A stretch of 64,000 bases of DNA from Corallococcus sp. AS-1-6. GTDB taxonomy: Bacteria > Myxococcota > Myxococcia > Myxococcales > Myxococcaceae. The notes below the pieces were generated by a model. That model did no database searches. It worked only from the letters and a program-made list of their open reading frames with translations, and was not told the origin of the DNA. The position numbers and the translations under genes were made by a program. How positions within the stretch are numbered: the first letter of the stretch is position 1; every line of letters begins with the position of its first letter. This document shows positions 63,266 to 64,000 of this stretch, one piece after another. Location: assembly GCF_020037015.1 (NCBI RefSeq), contig NZ_JAIQDE010000019.1, positions 62,001 through 126,000 on the forward strand, read 5' to 3'.

Positions 63266-64000
63266 GCGGACTCCCGGGCCACCCACGCGTCGATCTTCGC
63301 CTCCAGCACGTCCAGCGGCAGCGAGCCCGTCAGCAGCACCTCGTCGTGGAAGGCCTTCACGTCGAAGCGTGCCCCCAGCGCGGCCTCCGCCCGGTCCCGC
63401 AGCGCGCGCATGCGCAACTGGCCGACCTTGTACGCCAGCGCCTGGCCCGGCCACGCGATGTAGCGGTCCACCTCGTTGGTGACGTCCAGCTCCTGGCGCG
63501 GCGCGTTCTCCATGAAGAAGTCCAGCGCCTGCTTCCGGGTCCACCGCTTCGCGTGCAGGCCGGTGTCCACCACCAGCCGCACCGCGCGCCACATCTCGTA
63601 GGCGAGCTGGCCGAACTTGTCGTGCGGGTCGTCGTACAGGCCCAGCTCGTCGCCCAGGGACTCGCTGTACAGCGCCCAGCCCTCGTCGAAGGCGACGTAG
63701 GACGTGAAGCGGCGGAAGTCCGGCACGTCCGTCTGCTCGGAGGCCAGGGACACCTGGAAGTGGTGGCCGGGCACGGCCTCGTGCAGCGTCAGGGGCACCA
63801 TCTCCCAGACGGGCCGCGTCTCCGGACGGTAGAGGTTCACCTGGAAGGTGCCCGGGCGCGAGCCGTCCGCGGAGGCCGGGAAGTAGAAGCCCGTCGTCAC
63901 GTCCGGGGCCATGGCCTCCGGGATGGGTTCGACGACGTAGGGCTTCTTCGGCATCGTGCGGAACAGCCGGGGGAGCAGCGGGTCGATGCGGCGGGCCAGC
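63262..64000 (-). CDS. DUF885-family metallohydrolase, C-terminal part (5' truncated by window)
   Basis: The frame is open to the window edge (codons before the ATG at 63954 read [15 protein letters not shown], typical of DUF885), so the true start lies outside. The zinc-binding [11 protein letters not shown] and downstream EGWALYSE are the DUF885 hallmarks. The family comprises putative zinc peptidases or esterases, often secreted lipoproteins in myxobacteria. Coupled by a 4-bp overlap to the following hydrolase gene. Confidence 0.88.
   Translation of the reverse strand, partial: LARRIDPLLPRLFRTMPKKPYVVEPIPEAMAPDVTTGFYFPASADGSRPGTFQVNLYRPETRPVWEMVPLTLHEAVPGHHFQVSLASEQTDVPDFRRFTSYVAFDEGWALYSESLGDELGLYDDPHDKFGQLAYEMWRAVRLVVDTGLHAKRWTRKQALDFFMENAPRQELDVTNEVDRYIAWPGQALAYKVGQLRMRALRDRAEAALGARFDVKAFHDEVLLTGSLPLDVLEAKIDAWVARESA

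Overview
The window is a GC-rich chromosomal segment with strong third-position G/C bias, dense coding and many GTG starts. Gene content points to a fruiting myxobacterium close to Corallococcus or Myxococcus: a PilT-type retraction ATPase, many predicted lipoproteins and outer-membrane proteins, a PKS-NRPS cluster, a TPR/cyclic-nucleotide-binding protein and several myxobacterial-type hypotheticals. This placement is inference from gene content. I saw no rRNA, tRNA, insertion sequence, integrase or CRISPR array.

Layout. 1-7,400: end of a secreted protein, then a three-gene RND efflux operon (TolC, membrane-fusion protein, pump) divergent from a MarR regulator. 7,400-14,200: housekeeping and accessory genes (PilT paralogue, class I fumarase, membrane methyltransferase, MFS exporter, 2OG-Fe(II) oxygenase). 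14,300-24,500: an M35 metalloprotease beside a lipoprotein that looks like its free-standing prodomain, a glutamine amidotransferase, an AAA ATPase, three cell-envelope proteins, pantothenate kinase and a cysteine synthase-like enzyme. 24,400-28,100: an orphan HsdR N-terminal-type nuclease, a GntR regulator and an array of about eight roughly 137-bp repeats. 28,100-33,600: an NTF2-like protein, a DUF418 protein and a translationally coupled Rieske oxygenase / desaturase / PAP2-prenyl synthase fusion operon. 33,700-36,700: a TPR-cNMP protein, a small membrane protein and a surface protein.

36,758-41,883 is the most striking region: a five-gene operon of a sigma-70-like protein, a small HTH-like protein, an ImmA/IrrE metallopeptidase, a NurA-like protein and a HerA-type DNA translocase. 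Junctions are overlaps of 4 or 14 bp or a 15-bp gap. Known HerA-NurA biology and the repressor-cleaving role of ImmA/IrrE proteases make it a plausible DNA-damage-responsive or anti-phage module. That function is inferred.

42,146-64,000: aspartate 4-decarboxylase with a clear intrinsic terminator, an N-acyl amino acid synthase-like protein paired with a haem-oxygenase-like di-iron enzyme, a LuxR regulator, and a biosynthetic operon. The operon consists of a PKS-NRPS hybrid (A-PCP-KS-AT-ACP-aminotransferase), an NRPS (C-A-PCP-C-A-PCP) and two alpha/beta hydrolases. Pocket residues suggest a proline-like starter, one malonate converted to a beta-amino unit, then two glycines. No thioesterase domain is present, and the two adenylation domains share a 662-bp identical DNA tract. 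The window ends in a hydrolase gene coupled to a truncated DUF885 gene.
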